Below are positions 1 to 6,392 of a stretch of 6,643 nucleotides of DNA, piece by piece (position 1 is the first letter of the stretch; each line of letters begins with the position of its first letter). A model generated the notes under the pieces. It was not told where the DNA came from. It saw only the letters and a program-made list of their open reading frames with translations, and ran no database searches. The DNA is from an uncultured Sphingosinicella sp. (lineage in GTDB: Bacteria; Pseudomonadota; Alphaproteobacteria; Sphingomonadales; Sphingomonadaceae): assembly GCA_946886275.1 (NCBI GenBank), contig CAMPIH010000129.1, positions 1 to 6,643 of the forward strand, in the 5' to 3' direction. A program made the position numbers and the translations under genes.

Positions 1-1
1 C

Positions 2-109
2 ATCGTCGCCATCAACAAGGACGAGGACGCGCCGATCTTCCAGGTCGCCGACATCGGCCTGGTCGGCGATCTGTTCAAGATCGTCCCCGAGCTGACCGAG
101 AAGCTCTAG
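2..109 (+). CDS. etfA: Electron transfer flavoprotein alpha subunit, C-terminal end (partial)
   Basis: Only the last 35 codons and the TAG stop are visible; the 5' part lies before the window. The peptide begins [20 protein letters not shown] and continues with [11 protein letters not shown], which is the strongly conserved C-terminal FAD-binding end of EtfA proteins (INKD..APIF..AD.G.VGDLF...PEL). In the family, EtfA and EtfB form a cytoplasmic heterodimer that carries electrons from acyl-CoA and other dehydrogenases to ETF-ubiquinone oxidoreductase. etfB usually lies just upstream of etfA, but that region is not in the window. The reading frame is open from the window edge and the C-terminus has the normal length after the motif, so this is an intact 3' end and not a fragment. 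Family identity is firm; the rest of the gene cannot be assessed. Confidence 0.95.
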   Translation: MVAINKDEDAPIFQVADIGLVGDLFKIVPELTEKL

Positions 110-124
110 CGAGATCGCGATTGC

Positions 125-148
125 CATGGGCCGCCCGGCGCGGCCATG
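125..148 (+). other. Imperfect hairpin in the etfA-lipoprotein gap
   Basis: Bases 125-129 plus 131-134 pair with 140-148, giving nine base pairs with one bulged G at 130 and a five-base loop (135-139). It begins 16 bases after the etfA stop and ends 8 bases before the preferred ATG of the next gene. There is no T-run after it, so it is not a canonical intrinsic terminator. It could be an attenuating or transcript-end structure, or a chance product of GC-rich sequence. If translation of the next gene began at TTG 121, this hairpin would fall inside the coding region. Confidence 0.3.
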
Positions 149-156
149 AGCAAGGG

Positions 157-1467
157 ATGAAATGGCTTCACCTGATCTTCGCCTCACTTCTCCTTGCGGG
201 CTGCGTCGCCACGAATGTTCCTCAGCCCGCACCGGGCTCGGCACAGCTCGATTCGATCGCCCGCGACTATGTCTCGATGGCATTGGAAATAGGCGAGCAC
301 GACGAAGGCTATGTCGACGCTTATTACGGGCCGCCCGAATGGCGTGAATTGGCGCGCGGGAATCCGCGGTCGCCGGAAGAGCTGGCGAGTGTCGCTGAGG
401 CTCTGCACGGACGCCTTGTTGCCGTCGACCCGGCCGGGCTCGAACCGATCGCCCAGCGGCGGCGCGAGTCGCTGATCACGCAGCTGGTCGCTGCCCGGAC
501 CCGCCTTCGGATGCTTCGGGGCGAGCGGCTCGGCTTCGTCGAGGAAGCGCAGGGGCTTTACGGAGTCACTCCGCAGCTCCGGCCGCTGAGCGATTATGAT
601 CCGGTCGTCGCCAGGATCGAGCGGCTGGTCCCCGGGAGCGGCCCGCTGCCGGATCGGATCGCGGCCTTCCAGAACCGCTTCGTCATTCCAGCGGACCGGC
701 TCGATTCGGTGATGAGGGCGGCGATCGACGAGTGCCGCCGCCGGACCGTGCGCCACATCGCCTTGCCGGAGGGCGAGCGATTCACCCTGGAGTTCGTCAC
801 CGGCAAGAGCTGGTCCGGCTATAATTGGTACCAGGGCAATTATCACAGCCTGATCCAGGTCAACACGGATCTGCCGGTGCGGATCGACCGAGCCGTCGAT
901 CTCGGTTGCCACGAGGGCTATCCCGGCCACCACGCCTTCAATGCCCTGCTCGAGCAGAAGCTCGCCCGGGGGCGTGGCTGGGTCGAATATATGGTCTACC
1001 CGCTTTTCTCGCCGCAAAGCTTCATCGCCGAGGGATCGGCCAATTACGGGATCGAACTCGCCTTTCCGGGCCCGGAGCGGCTCGAGTTCGAGACCCGCAC
1101 CCTCTATCCGCTCGCCGGCCTTTCGACCGCGGACGCGGCGGAATATCTGGCGCTCGAGCAGGCGCTCGACGCGCTCGAAGGGGCGCGTTTCACGATCGCC
1201 CGCGATTATCTGGAACAGAGGATCAGCCGCGACCAGACGATCGAGCTCCTCCAGCGCTACCAGCTGGTCTCCCGGGCCCGCGCCGAGCAGTCGCTCGCCT
1301 TCTACGACCAGTATCGCTCCTATGTGATCAATTACGGGCTCGGCCGCGACATGGTGCGCCGCTTCGTCGAGGCCCAGGGTGACGATCCTGAGGCGCGCTG
1401 GGCGGCGATGGAGCGGCTGCTGTCCGAGCCGACCGACCCCAGCCACCTTGAAGTGGAGGCGAGGTGA
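157..1467 (+). CDS. Putative lipoprotein metallohydrolase, DUF885-like
   Basis: The predicted 436-residue protein starts with a lipoprotein signal peptide: a short basic start (MKWLH), a hydrophobic stretch at residues 6-14 and the lipobox LLAGC, with Cys16 as the lipidation site. It is therefore expected to be anchored to a membrane facing the periplasm. The core carries HEGYPGHH at residues 252-259, followed by AEGSANYG with Glu292. This matches the HExxPGHH plus downstream Glu pattern of DUF885 proteins, presumed zinc-dependent hydrolases or peptidases. An N-terminal block at residues 46-62 (GEHDEGYVDAYYGPPEW) and YNWYQGNYH from residue 222 look like conserved structural elements. Many DUF885 members exceed 550 residues, so this is a short form. 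ATG 157 is chosen because it places the signal peptide at the N-terminus. The in-frame TTG 121 would add 12 residues, and neither start has a well-spaced ribosome site. The stop overlaps the next gene's start by one base. The substrate is unknown; a peptidase role is inferred only from the motif. Confidence 0.75.
   Translation: MKWLHLIFASLLLAGCVATNVPQPAPGSAQLDSIARDYVSMALEIGEHDEGYVDAYYGPPEWRELARGNPRSPEELASVAEALHGRLVAVDPAGLEPIAQRRRESLITQLVAARTRLRMLRGERLGFVEEAQGLYGVTPQLRPLSDYDPVVARIERLVPGSGPLPDRIAAFQNRFVIPADRLDSVMRAAIDECRRRTVRHIALPEGERFTLEFVTGKSWSGYNWYQGNYHSLIQVNTDLPVRIDRAVDLGCHEGYPGHHAFNALLEQKLARGRGWVEYMVYPLFSPQSFIAEGSANYGIELAFPGPERLEFETRTLYPLAGLSTADAAEYLALEQALDALEGARFTIARDYLEQRISRDQTIELLQRYQLVSRARAEQSLAFYDQYRSYVINYGLGRDMVRRFVEAQGDDPEARWAAMERLLSEPTDPSHLEVEAR
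1455..1459 (+). promoter_or_regulatory. Ribosome binding site of the amidohydrolase gene
   Basis: GGAGG lies inside the last codons of the lipoprotein gene, seven bases before ATG 1467. It favours ATG 1467 over GTG 1464 and fits translational coupling, since the upstream TGA (1465-1467) shares its last base with the ATG. Confidence 0.7.
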
Positions 1468-2468
1468 TGCGCCTCTTCTTCGACAGGCGCCAGCTGGCCC
1501 ATGCCCCGGTCCAGGAGCTCCACAACGGGGCCTTCGTCCCTTTTGCGGAGCATGGGGGACGGATCGAATCGATCCTGGCGGCGATCGGCGCGACGGAACC
1601 GGTCGTGGATCATGGCGAGGGGCCGCTTCGCGCCGTCCACAGCGAGGCCTATCTCGCCTTCCTCTGGTCGGCCTATCAGGACTGGCGCTCCGAAGGCCGT
1701 CCTGGCGACGCCGGCGGCTATGTCTGGCCGGTGGTCGGACGCCGGCCGCTGAAGCTCGACCGGATCGACGCCCGGCTCGGCCTCTACAGCTTCGACGCGT
1801 CCAGCCCGATCGCCGCCGGCACCTGGGAAAGCGCCTATTGGTCGGCCCAGACCGCGCTGACCGCGCTCGATTCGGTCCTCGCCGGCGATCGCTCCGCCTT
1901 CGCCTTCTGCCGCCCGCCCGGCCATCATTGCGGTCGCGACTATCTCGGCGGCTATTGCTACCTCAACAATGCCGCGATCGCCGCCGAAGCGGCGACATCG
2001 GCCGGCAAACGCGTCGCCATCCTCGACGTCGACTATCATCATGGCAACGGCACCCAGGACATCTTCTACGATCGCGGCGACATCCTGGTCGTCTCGATCC
2101 ACGCCGATCCGGTCCGCGATTATCCCTTCTTCTGGGGCCATGCCGACGAAAAGGGACAGGGAGAGGGCGAAGGCGCGAACCTGAACCTGCCGCTGCCGCG
2201 AGGGACCGGGATCGGGGAGTATCGACCGGCGCTCGACGAAGCGCTGGAGCGGATCGCCGGCTTCGGTGCCGACCTTCTCGTCTGCAGCTACGGCGCCGAC
2301 ACGTTCGGCGGCGATCCGATCTCTCATTTCACGCTCGACACGCCGGATTACCCGCTCGTCGCTCGGCAGATCGCGTCGCTCGATCTGCCGACCCTCCTGG
2401 TCATGGAGGGCGGCTATGCGGTCGACTCGCTCGGCGCCAACGTGGCCGCTTTCCTCTCGGGCTTCTGA
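1467..2468 (+). CDS. Acetylpolyamine amidohydrolase / histone deacetylase family protein
   Basis: This 333-residue protein is a zinc-dependent deacetylase of the arginase/HDAC fold. It resembles the acetylpolyamine amidohydrolase of Mycoplana ramosa along its whole length, including the N-terminal MRLFF and the ELHNG..VPF segment. Such enzymes remove acetyl groups from N-acetylated putrescine, cadaverine or spermidine in the cytoplasm. Visible catalytic elements are the His-His pair in RPPGHHCG (His153, His154), zinc ligands Asp189 and His191 in LDVDYHHGNG, the third ligand Asp278 in GADTFGGDP, and the transition-state tyrosine Tyr317 in MEGGY. The LGGYCYLNNAAIAA block after the His pair is typical of the family. 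Length is close to the about 341 residues of the M. ramosa enzyme, and no residue is missing. No signal peptide is seen. It overlaps the lipoprotein gene by one base (TGATG), so the two are probably co-translated. Substrate could be acetylated polyamines or another acetylated small molecule; the sequence does not decide. Confidence 0.92.
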   Translation: MRLFFDRRQLAHAPVQELHNGAFVPFAEHGGRIESILAAIGATEPVVDHGEGPLRAVHSEAYLAFLWSAYQDWRSEGRPGDAGGYVWPVVGRRPLKLDRIDARLGLYSFDASSPIAAGTWESAYWSAQTALTALDSVLAGDRSAFAFCRPPGHHCGRDYLGGYCYLNNAAIAAEAATSAGKRVAILDVDYHHGNGTQDIFYDRGDILVVSIHADPVRDYPFFWGHADEKGQGEGEGANLNLPLPRGTGIGEYRPALDEALERIAGFGADLLVCSYGADTFGGDPISHFTLDTPDYPLVARQIASLDLPTLLVMEGGYAVDSLGANVAAFLSGF

Positions 2469-2483
2469 AGCGGACCGATTTCG

Positions 2484-2507
2484 GCCGGAGTGGAAATAAG
2501 CTCCGGC
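2484..2507 (+). other. Weak inverted repeat after the amidohydrolase gene
   Basis: GCCGGAG (2484-2490) and CTCCGGC (2501-2507) form a perfect seven-base-pair stem around a ten-base loop, 15 bases after the amidohydrolase stop. There is no T-tract, so it may only partly terminate transcription or may act as an mRNA 3' end. The rest of the 78-bp gap holds TTGAAA at 2512-2517, a possible -35 box, but no good -10 box at the right distance. Confidence 0.3.
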
Positions 2508-2527
2508 AGTCTTGAAAGCGTTGCTCG

Positions 2528-2544
2528 CTCCGATCATAGCGGAG
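2528..2544 (+). promoter_or_regulatory. Hairpin enclosing the pdeM ribosome site
   Basis: CTCCG (2528-2532) pairs with CGGAG (2540-2544) around a seven-base loop. The GGAG at 2541-2544 is the only Shine-Dalgarno-like sequence before ATG 2547, only two bases away, and would be hidden in the stem. A GANTC site (GAGTC, 2542-2546), the target of CcrM methylase in many alphaproteobacteria, overlaps it. A regulatory role is inference. Confidence 0.3.
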
Positions 2545-2546
2545 TC

Positions 2547-3209
2547 ATGGTTCGCTTTTCGTTCTCCGGCCACGAATTGATGGCGCTGCCGCAGGGAGCC
2601 CTGTTCTGGCCCGCTCGGCGCGCCTTGCTGGTGGCCGATCTTCACCTCGAGAAAGCGAGCTGGTTCGCTCGGCTCGGCCAGATGCTCCCGCCTTACGATT
2701 CGGAGGCGACGTTGAGCGATCTCGCCGCGATCGTCGCCGGCACCGGCGCCGTCGAGATCTGGTGCCTCGGCGACAGCTTCCATGACCGGCACGGCTGCGA
2801 CCGGCTGCCGGAGCGGGCGCGATCGGCCCTCACTTCACTCACCGCCGCGACCCGCTGGACCTGGATCATCGGCAATCACGATCCCGGCTTTGCCGACCAT
2901 TGCGGCGGCACGATCATGGAAGAGGCCGAAGTGGATGGGCTCGTCCTTCGCCACGAGGCCGATCCGGACGAGAGGCGTCCGGAGCTGTCCGGCCACTTCC
3001 ATCCCAAGCTTCGGATCAGCCGGCGCGGCCGGCAAGTGTCCCGGCGCTGCTTCGTCGCCACAGAGCGCAAGCTCATCCTGCCCGCCTTCGGCGCCCTGAC
3101 CGGGGGCCTCGATGCCCACCATCCCGAGATCGTCCGCGCCGTCGGCGGCCGGGCCGAAGCGCTGGTGCCGGTGGCCGATCGGCTGCTTCGCTTTCCGATC
3201 GCCGCCTGA
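2547..3209 (+). CDS. pdeM: Ligase-associated DNA damage response endonuclease PdeM
   Basis: The 220-residue product is a calcineurin-like metallophosphoesterase of the PdeM type, a proposed nuclease or phosphodiesterase acting in DNA repair next to an ATP-dependent DNA ligase. All metal-binding motifs are present in order: ADLHLEK (Asp31, His33), GDSFHD (Asp76), GNHD (Asn110, His111), an isolated His136 in LRHEAD, and GHFHPK (His150, His152). The ALFWPARRALLVADLHLEKASWF segment with SWFARLGQMLPPYDS after it is characteristic of PdeM and separates it from generic phosphoesterases. ATG 2547 is preferred because homologues begin shortly before the SFSGHEL..LPQGALFWP block. GTG 2490 would add 19 residues of unlike composition, and ATG 2580 would clip the domain. 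No signal peptide is present. The usual neighbours (ligase, exonuclease, DEXH helicase) are absent on both sides in this window. It converges on pabBC with a 10-bp gap. Confidence 0.9.
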   Translation: MVRFSFSGHELMALPQGALFWPARRALLVADLHLEKASWFARLGQMLPPYDSEATLSDLAAIVAGTGAVEIWCLGDSFHDRHGCDRLPERARSALTSLTAATRWTWIIGNHDPGFADHCGGTIMEEAEVDGLVLRHEADPDERRPELSGHFHPKLRISRRGRQVSRRCFVATERKLILPAFGALTGGLDAHHPEIVRAVGGRAEALVPVADRLLRFPIAA

Positions 3210-3223
3210 GCCCGAAGGCTCAG
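3206..3223. terminator. Bidirectional hairpin over the pdeM and pabBC stop codons
   Basis: CTGAGCC (3206-3212) and GGCTCAG (3217-3223) form a perfect seven-base-pair stem around CGAA. The pdeM TGA (3207-3209) forms the left arm and the complement of the pabBC TGA (3220-3222) the right arm, so the stops pair with each other. Neither side has a T-run, so it may act as an mRNA end or RNase barrier and not as a strong intrinsic terminator. Confidence 0.5.
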
Positions 3224-4953
3224 CGCCTGCCCGGTCGCAGCCGAGCGGCGATCAGGCCGCGCACGGAATTTCCCAGCCAGAAACCGCCGGCGAGGTCGGC
3301 TTCCTTCAAATCGGCTTCCACCGCCTTGCCATCGTCGATCAGCTGCTGGCGAAGGATTCCGGGCAACAGGCCGCGCGACAGCGGTGGAGTCAGAAGTCGG
3401 CCGTCGCGCTCGACGAACAGGTTCGAGAAGCTCCCCTCCGTGAGGAAGCCGTCGTCATCGCGGAAGACGATTTCCCAGGTACCCGCCTCGGCCCGCGCCT
3501 CGTCGTAAAAGGCACGATCGGTCGTCTTGTGGAGGAGCCGGAAATCGTCGGGCCGGACCGGGGCCGCGACGATGGCGACCTCGATCGGCTGGGGCGGCAG
3601 CGGCTCGAGCGGCCGGAGCTCGATCGCCATCGCGCCGCTCCTCGACAGGAGCAGCCGGACCTTGCTCGGCCCGGCCCGGAAAGTGGCGGCCTGGAGCTCG
3701 TTGCGCGCCTCGTGCCGGTCGAACGGGAAGTCGAGCGCCTCGGCGCTCTTCTTCATCCGCGCCAGGTGGGGAGCGAGATCGGCGATTCCGTCATGAGGAT
3801 CGAAGGCCATCGTCTCGATCAGATCGAAACTATTCGTCGAGGCCACGAACAATCCTTTCGCCAGGCATTCCTGCCATTCGTCGCCCGCTTCGCTGTCGGC
3901 CACGATGCCGGAACCGAGGCCGAGCCGGGCGATCGAAGCGCCCTCCTTCAACGTCAGCGTCCGGATGGCAACATTGAACTGCGCCCCGCCATCACGATCG
4001 ATCGCTCCGATCGACCCGCAATAGACTCCGCGGGGCGCGGATTCGAGCCCGGCGATCAGCTCCATTGCCCGGATCTTCGGCGCGCCGGTGATCGAGCCGC
4101 AGGGATAGATGGCGTCGAGGAGGTCCACCGGCCCCAGACCCTCCTCGAGCCGGGCGGTGACCGTCGAGGTCATCTGGAGGACGGTCGGATAGGTTTCGAC
4201 CGCGAACAGCTCAGGCACCTTCACCGAGCCGGGGCTGGCGACCCGGGACAGATCGTTGCGGAGTAGATCGACAATCATCAGATTTTCCGCGCGCTGCTTC
4301 GGATCGTCCCGGAGAGAAGCCGGATCCGAGCCGGCGGGTGCCGTGCCCTTCATCGGCCGGGTCGTCACCTCGCCGTCGGCGAGCGTGAAGAACAGTTCCG
4401 GCGAGAGGCTGAGGATCCAGTGGCTGCCGGTGAAGACGAGGGCGCCGTGGCCCGCGCGCGCCCGGCGGCGAAGGCCGGCATAAAGCGCCGCCGGATCGCC
4501 GGCCATGGCGACCTCCGCCGGGAAGGTCAGATTGGCCTGGTAGACGTCTCCGGCCATGATGTGGGCCTTCACCTTCGCCAGCGCCTGCTCGTAATCGGCT
4601 CGCCGAACCAAGGGCCGAGGCGCGCTTGACCAGGCGCCGTCCGGATCGGGAAGGAAAGACTCGGGGTCGACGGCCTCGGCCTCGTCGAACAGCCCGAACC
4701 ACAGGAGCGGGGGCGACTCCCCGCCCGCGGGCCGGCGATGGGGCGCCAGCTTCGGCTCGAGCGAATAGCCCGCTTCATAGGCGATGAAGCCGGCCGAATA
4801 AGGATGGGGGTTCCGGCGAAGGCGATCGAGGCAGGAGCGGACCTCGTCCGGGTCGCTGGTGGCGACGATCGAGGCCGGACGACGGAACAGGCGCGCGCCG
4901 CCGCCGGAGCGGGCGTCGTCGAGCAGGACGAAGGGGTGTTCCGGCCTTGTCAC
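3220..4953 (-). CDS. pabB: Fused aminodeoxychorismate synthase component I / 4-amino-4-deoxychorismate lyase
   Basis: This 577-residue bifunctional protein (PabB-PabC fusion, sometimes called pabBC) makes p-aminobenzoate for folate synthesis. Residues 1-370 are a chorismate-binding PabB domain. Visible motifs are YQANLTF at 138-144, SPELFF at 184-189, PMKGT with Lys202 (the PabB-type lysine, where anthranilate synthase usually has another residue), IVDLLRNDLSRV from 227, and CGSITGAPK at 285-293. Residues from about 377 to 577 are a fold-type IV PLP enzyme like PabC: FDLIETM at its start, HKTTDR with the candidate PLP lysine Lys476, and TEGSFSNLF at 505-513. Both domains are compact compared with the separate E. 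coli proteins (PabB is 453 residues there), which is usual for the fusion form. The start is GTG at 4953, with no strong ribosome site. The glutaminase PabA is not encoded here and must be supplied elsewhere. The gene is divergent from sdaA (42-bp gap) and convergent with pdeM. Confidence 0.94.
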   Translation of the reverse strand: MTRPEHPFVLLDDARSGGGARLFRRPASIVATSDPDEVRSCLDRLRRNPHPYSAGFIAYEAGYSLEPKLAPHRRPAGGESPPLLWFGLFDEAEAVDPESFLPDPDGAWSSAPRPLVRRADYEQALAKVKAHIMAGDVYQANLTFPAEVAMAGDPAALYAGLRRRARAGHGALVFTGSHWILSLSPELFFTLADGEVTTRPMKGTAPAGSDPASLRDDPKQRAENLMIVDLLRNDLSRVASPGSVKVPELFAVETYPTVLQMTSTVTARLEEGLGPVDLLDAIYPCGSITGAPKIRAMELIAGLESAPRGVYCGSIGAIDRDGGAQFNVAIRTLTLKEGASIARLGLGSGIVADSEAGDEWQECLAKGLFVASTNSFDLIETMAFDPHDGIADLAPHLARMKKSAEALDFPFDRHEARNELQAATFRAGPSKVRLLLSRSGAMAIELRPLEPLPPQPIEVAIVAAPVRPDDFRLLHKTTDRAFYDEARAEAGTWEIVFRDDDGFLTEGSFSNLFVERDGRLLTPPLSRGLLPGILRQQLIDDGKAVEADLKEADLAGGFWLGNSVRGLIAARLRPGRR

Positions 4954-4983
4954 GATGAGCCGCGAGGTCCATCTCGCCCAGGC

Positions 4984-4988
4984 AGGAG
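4984..4988 (+). promoter_or_regulatory. Ribosome binding site fixing the TTG start of sdaA
   Basis: AGGAG sits seven bases before TTG 4996, an ideal spacing. It supports this rare start codon over the far upstream in-frame starts, which would run antisense through pabBC. Confidence 0.75.
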
Positions 4989-4995
4989 CAGAGCC

Positions 4996-6375
4996 TTGGT
5001 TTGCAGCGTCTTCGACCTCTTCAAGATCGGCGTCGGCCCGTCGAGTTCACACACGATGGGACCGATGACGGCCGCCTGCACCTTCGTCGAGCGGCTTGAG
5101 GCCGACGGGCTCCTCGATCGTGTCGCGCGCATCCAGGTCGACCTCTACGGCTCGCTCGCGCTTACCGGCAAGGGCCACGCCACCGATCGCGCGATCCTGC
5201 TCGGACTGTCCGGAGAACGGCCCGACGGGATCGATCCCGACGCCGCCGAAGCGCTTGTCGCGAAGATCCGGGACACGGGGCGACTGGCCGTCGCCGGCCA
5301 AAGCGAGATCGTGTTCGACGAGGGGCGGGACCTGCGCTTCCTCCAGCGCGAGCGGCTGCCGCATCATTCCAACGGAATGCGCTTCACCGCTTCGGACGAA
5401 TCCGGCGCGCCGCTCTCGACCTGGGTCGCTTATTCGGTGGGCGGGGGCGCGATCGTCGACGAATCTGCGGTGGCGCGCAACGCGCCGCCGGACGGGCTGG
5501 CGGACCTGCCGTTTCGATTCTCCTCGGCCGAGGAACTGCTCGCGATCGCCGAGCGCGAGCGAGTCAGCATCGCCCAGATCGCCCGCTCCAACGAGCGCGC
5601 CGTCGCCTCCGACGAGGAGATCGACCGGCGCCTCGACGCCATCGTCCGGGCGATGTCGGCCTGCATCGACCGCGGCATGGCGGCCGACGGCATCCTGCCC
5701 GGGGGACTCAAGGTCAGACGGCGGGCGCCGGCGCTCTACGCCCTCCTCACTTCGCGCGCCGAACGGGCGCTGGCCGATCCGCTGACCGTCATCGACTGGG
5801 TCAATCTGTGGGCGCTCGCGGTCAACGAGGAGAATGCCGCCGGCGGCAAGGTCGTCACCGCGCCGACCAACGGCGCCGCCGGGATCGTTCCGGCGGTGCT
5901 TCGTTATTATCAGCGGTTCACGCCGCAGGCCTCCTACCAGGGGGTCCACGACTTCCTCCTCACCGCGGCCGCAATCGGCTCCCTGTTCAAGGAGAATGCC
6001 TCGATATCCGGCGCCGAGGTCGGCTGCCAGGGAGAGGTGGGAGTCGCCTGCTCGATGGCGGCGGGAGGCCTGACCGCGGCGATGGGCGGCACCCCCGGCC
6101 AGGTCGAGAATGCCGCCGAGATCGGAATGGAGCATAATCTCGGCCTGACCTGCGATCCCGTCGGCGGCCTCGTCCAGGTGCCCTGCATCGAACGCAATGC
6201 GGTCGGCGCGATCAAGGCGATCGAGGCCTCGCGGCTGGCGCTCGTCGGCGACGGCTCCCACCGGGTCAGCCTCGATCAGGTCATCGAGACGATGCGCAAG
6301 ACCGGGCTCGACATGAACGAGCGATACAAGGAGACCTCGCTCGGCGGACTCGCCGTCAACGTCGTCGAGTGCTGA
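4996..6375 (+). CDS. sdaA: L-serine ammonia-lyase (L-serine dehydratase), iron-sulfur type 2
   Basis: The 459-residue cytoplasmic enzyme deaminates L-serine to pyruvate and ammonia with a [4Fe-4S] cluster. The N-terminal [20 protein letters not shown] block opens the beta domain, and GKGHATD places His61 at the position of the proposed catalytic base in the Legionella enzyme. The catalytic alpha domain includes [16 protein letters not shown] and [19 protein letters not shown]. Cluster cysteines are Cys344, Cys386 (LTCDPVGG) and Cys397 (VPCIERNA), each one number from the residues recalled for Legionella. The protein ends in VVEC, so the last residue, Cys459, matches the C-terminal tail cysteine that caps the cluster in type 2 enzymes. 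Length is close to E. coli SdaA (454). The start is TTG 4996, supported by AGGAG at 4984-4988 and by family N-termini beginning right before SVFDLF. The frame stays open back to 4738, but that stretch is antisense to pabBC and unlike the family. No ACT domain is seen. Confidence 0.96.
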   Translation: MVCSVFDLFKIGVGPSSSHTMGPMTAACTFVERLEADGLLDRVARIQVDLYGSLALTGKGHATDRAILLGLSGERPDGIDPDAAEALVAKIRDTGRLAVAGQSEIVFDEGRDLRFLQRERLPHHSNGMRFTASDESGAPLSTWVAYSVGGGAIVDESAVARNAPPDGLADLPFRFSSAEELLAIAERERVSIAQIARSNERAVASDEEIDRRLDAIVRAMSACIDRGMAADGILPGGLKVRRRAPALYALLTSRAERALADPLTVIDWVNLWALAVNEENAAGGKVVTAPTNGAAGIVPAVLRYYQRFTPQASYQGVHDFLLTAAAIGSLFKENASISGAEVGCQGEVGVACSMAAGGLTAAMGGTPGQVENAAEIGMEHNLGLTCDPVGGLVQVPCIERNAVGAIKAIEASRLALVGDGSHRVSLDQVIETMRKTGLDMNERYKETSLGGLAVNVVEC

Positions 6376-6377
6376 TC

Positions 6378-6392
6378 GGTCGCGAAGCGATC
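6378..6392. terminator. Mini-hairpin between convergent sdaA and PiT gene ends
   Basis: GGTCGC (6378-6383) pairs with GCGATC (6387-6392) around a GAA triloop, with one G-T wobble. Its core is GCGAAGC, a sequence known to form an unusually stable DNA mini-hairpin. It starts three bases after the sdaA stop and includes the outermost base of the PiT stop. An alternative fold pairs GATCG (6374-6378) with CGATC (6388-6392). No T-tract follows, so the terminator call is tentative. Confidence 0.4.

Noticed and set aside
184..1446. 420-codon open frame on the minus strand opposite the lipoprotein gene
   Set aside because: It is antisense to a gene with a clear signal peptide and conserved motif; the translation is rich in Arg, Gly and Glu without recognisable motifs, as expected of a shadow frame in GC-rich DNA.
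1379..2515. 378-codon plus-strand frame overlapping the amidohydrolase gene
   Set aside because: Arg/Pro/Ser-rich +1/+2 shadow of the HDAC-family gene; no start signal or domain.
2490..2546. GTG 2490 as the start of pdeM
   Set aside because: The extra 19 residues do not resemble PdeM N-termini, and the segment contains the post-amidohydrolase inverted repeat; ATG 2547 fits the family better.
1332..2792. 486-codon open frame on the minus strand across the amidohydrolase gene and the start of pdeM
   Set aside because: It spans three real genes on the other strand, has low-complexity composition and no domain; the plus-strand proteins have complete catalytic motifs.
3112..4266. 384-codon plus-strand open frame opposite pabBC
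   Set aside because: Begins inside pdeM and runs antisense through the well-conserved PabC domain; composition is typical of a shadow frame.
4947..4975. TTGTCA at 4947-4952 as a -35 box for sdaA
   Set aside because: No acceptable -10 box is found at 16-18 bases from it, so a promoter call is not supported.
5047..6261. 404-codon minus-strand open frame opposite sdaA
   Set aside because: Antisense to an enzyme with all cluster cysteines in place; no motif recognised.
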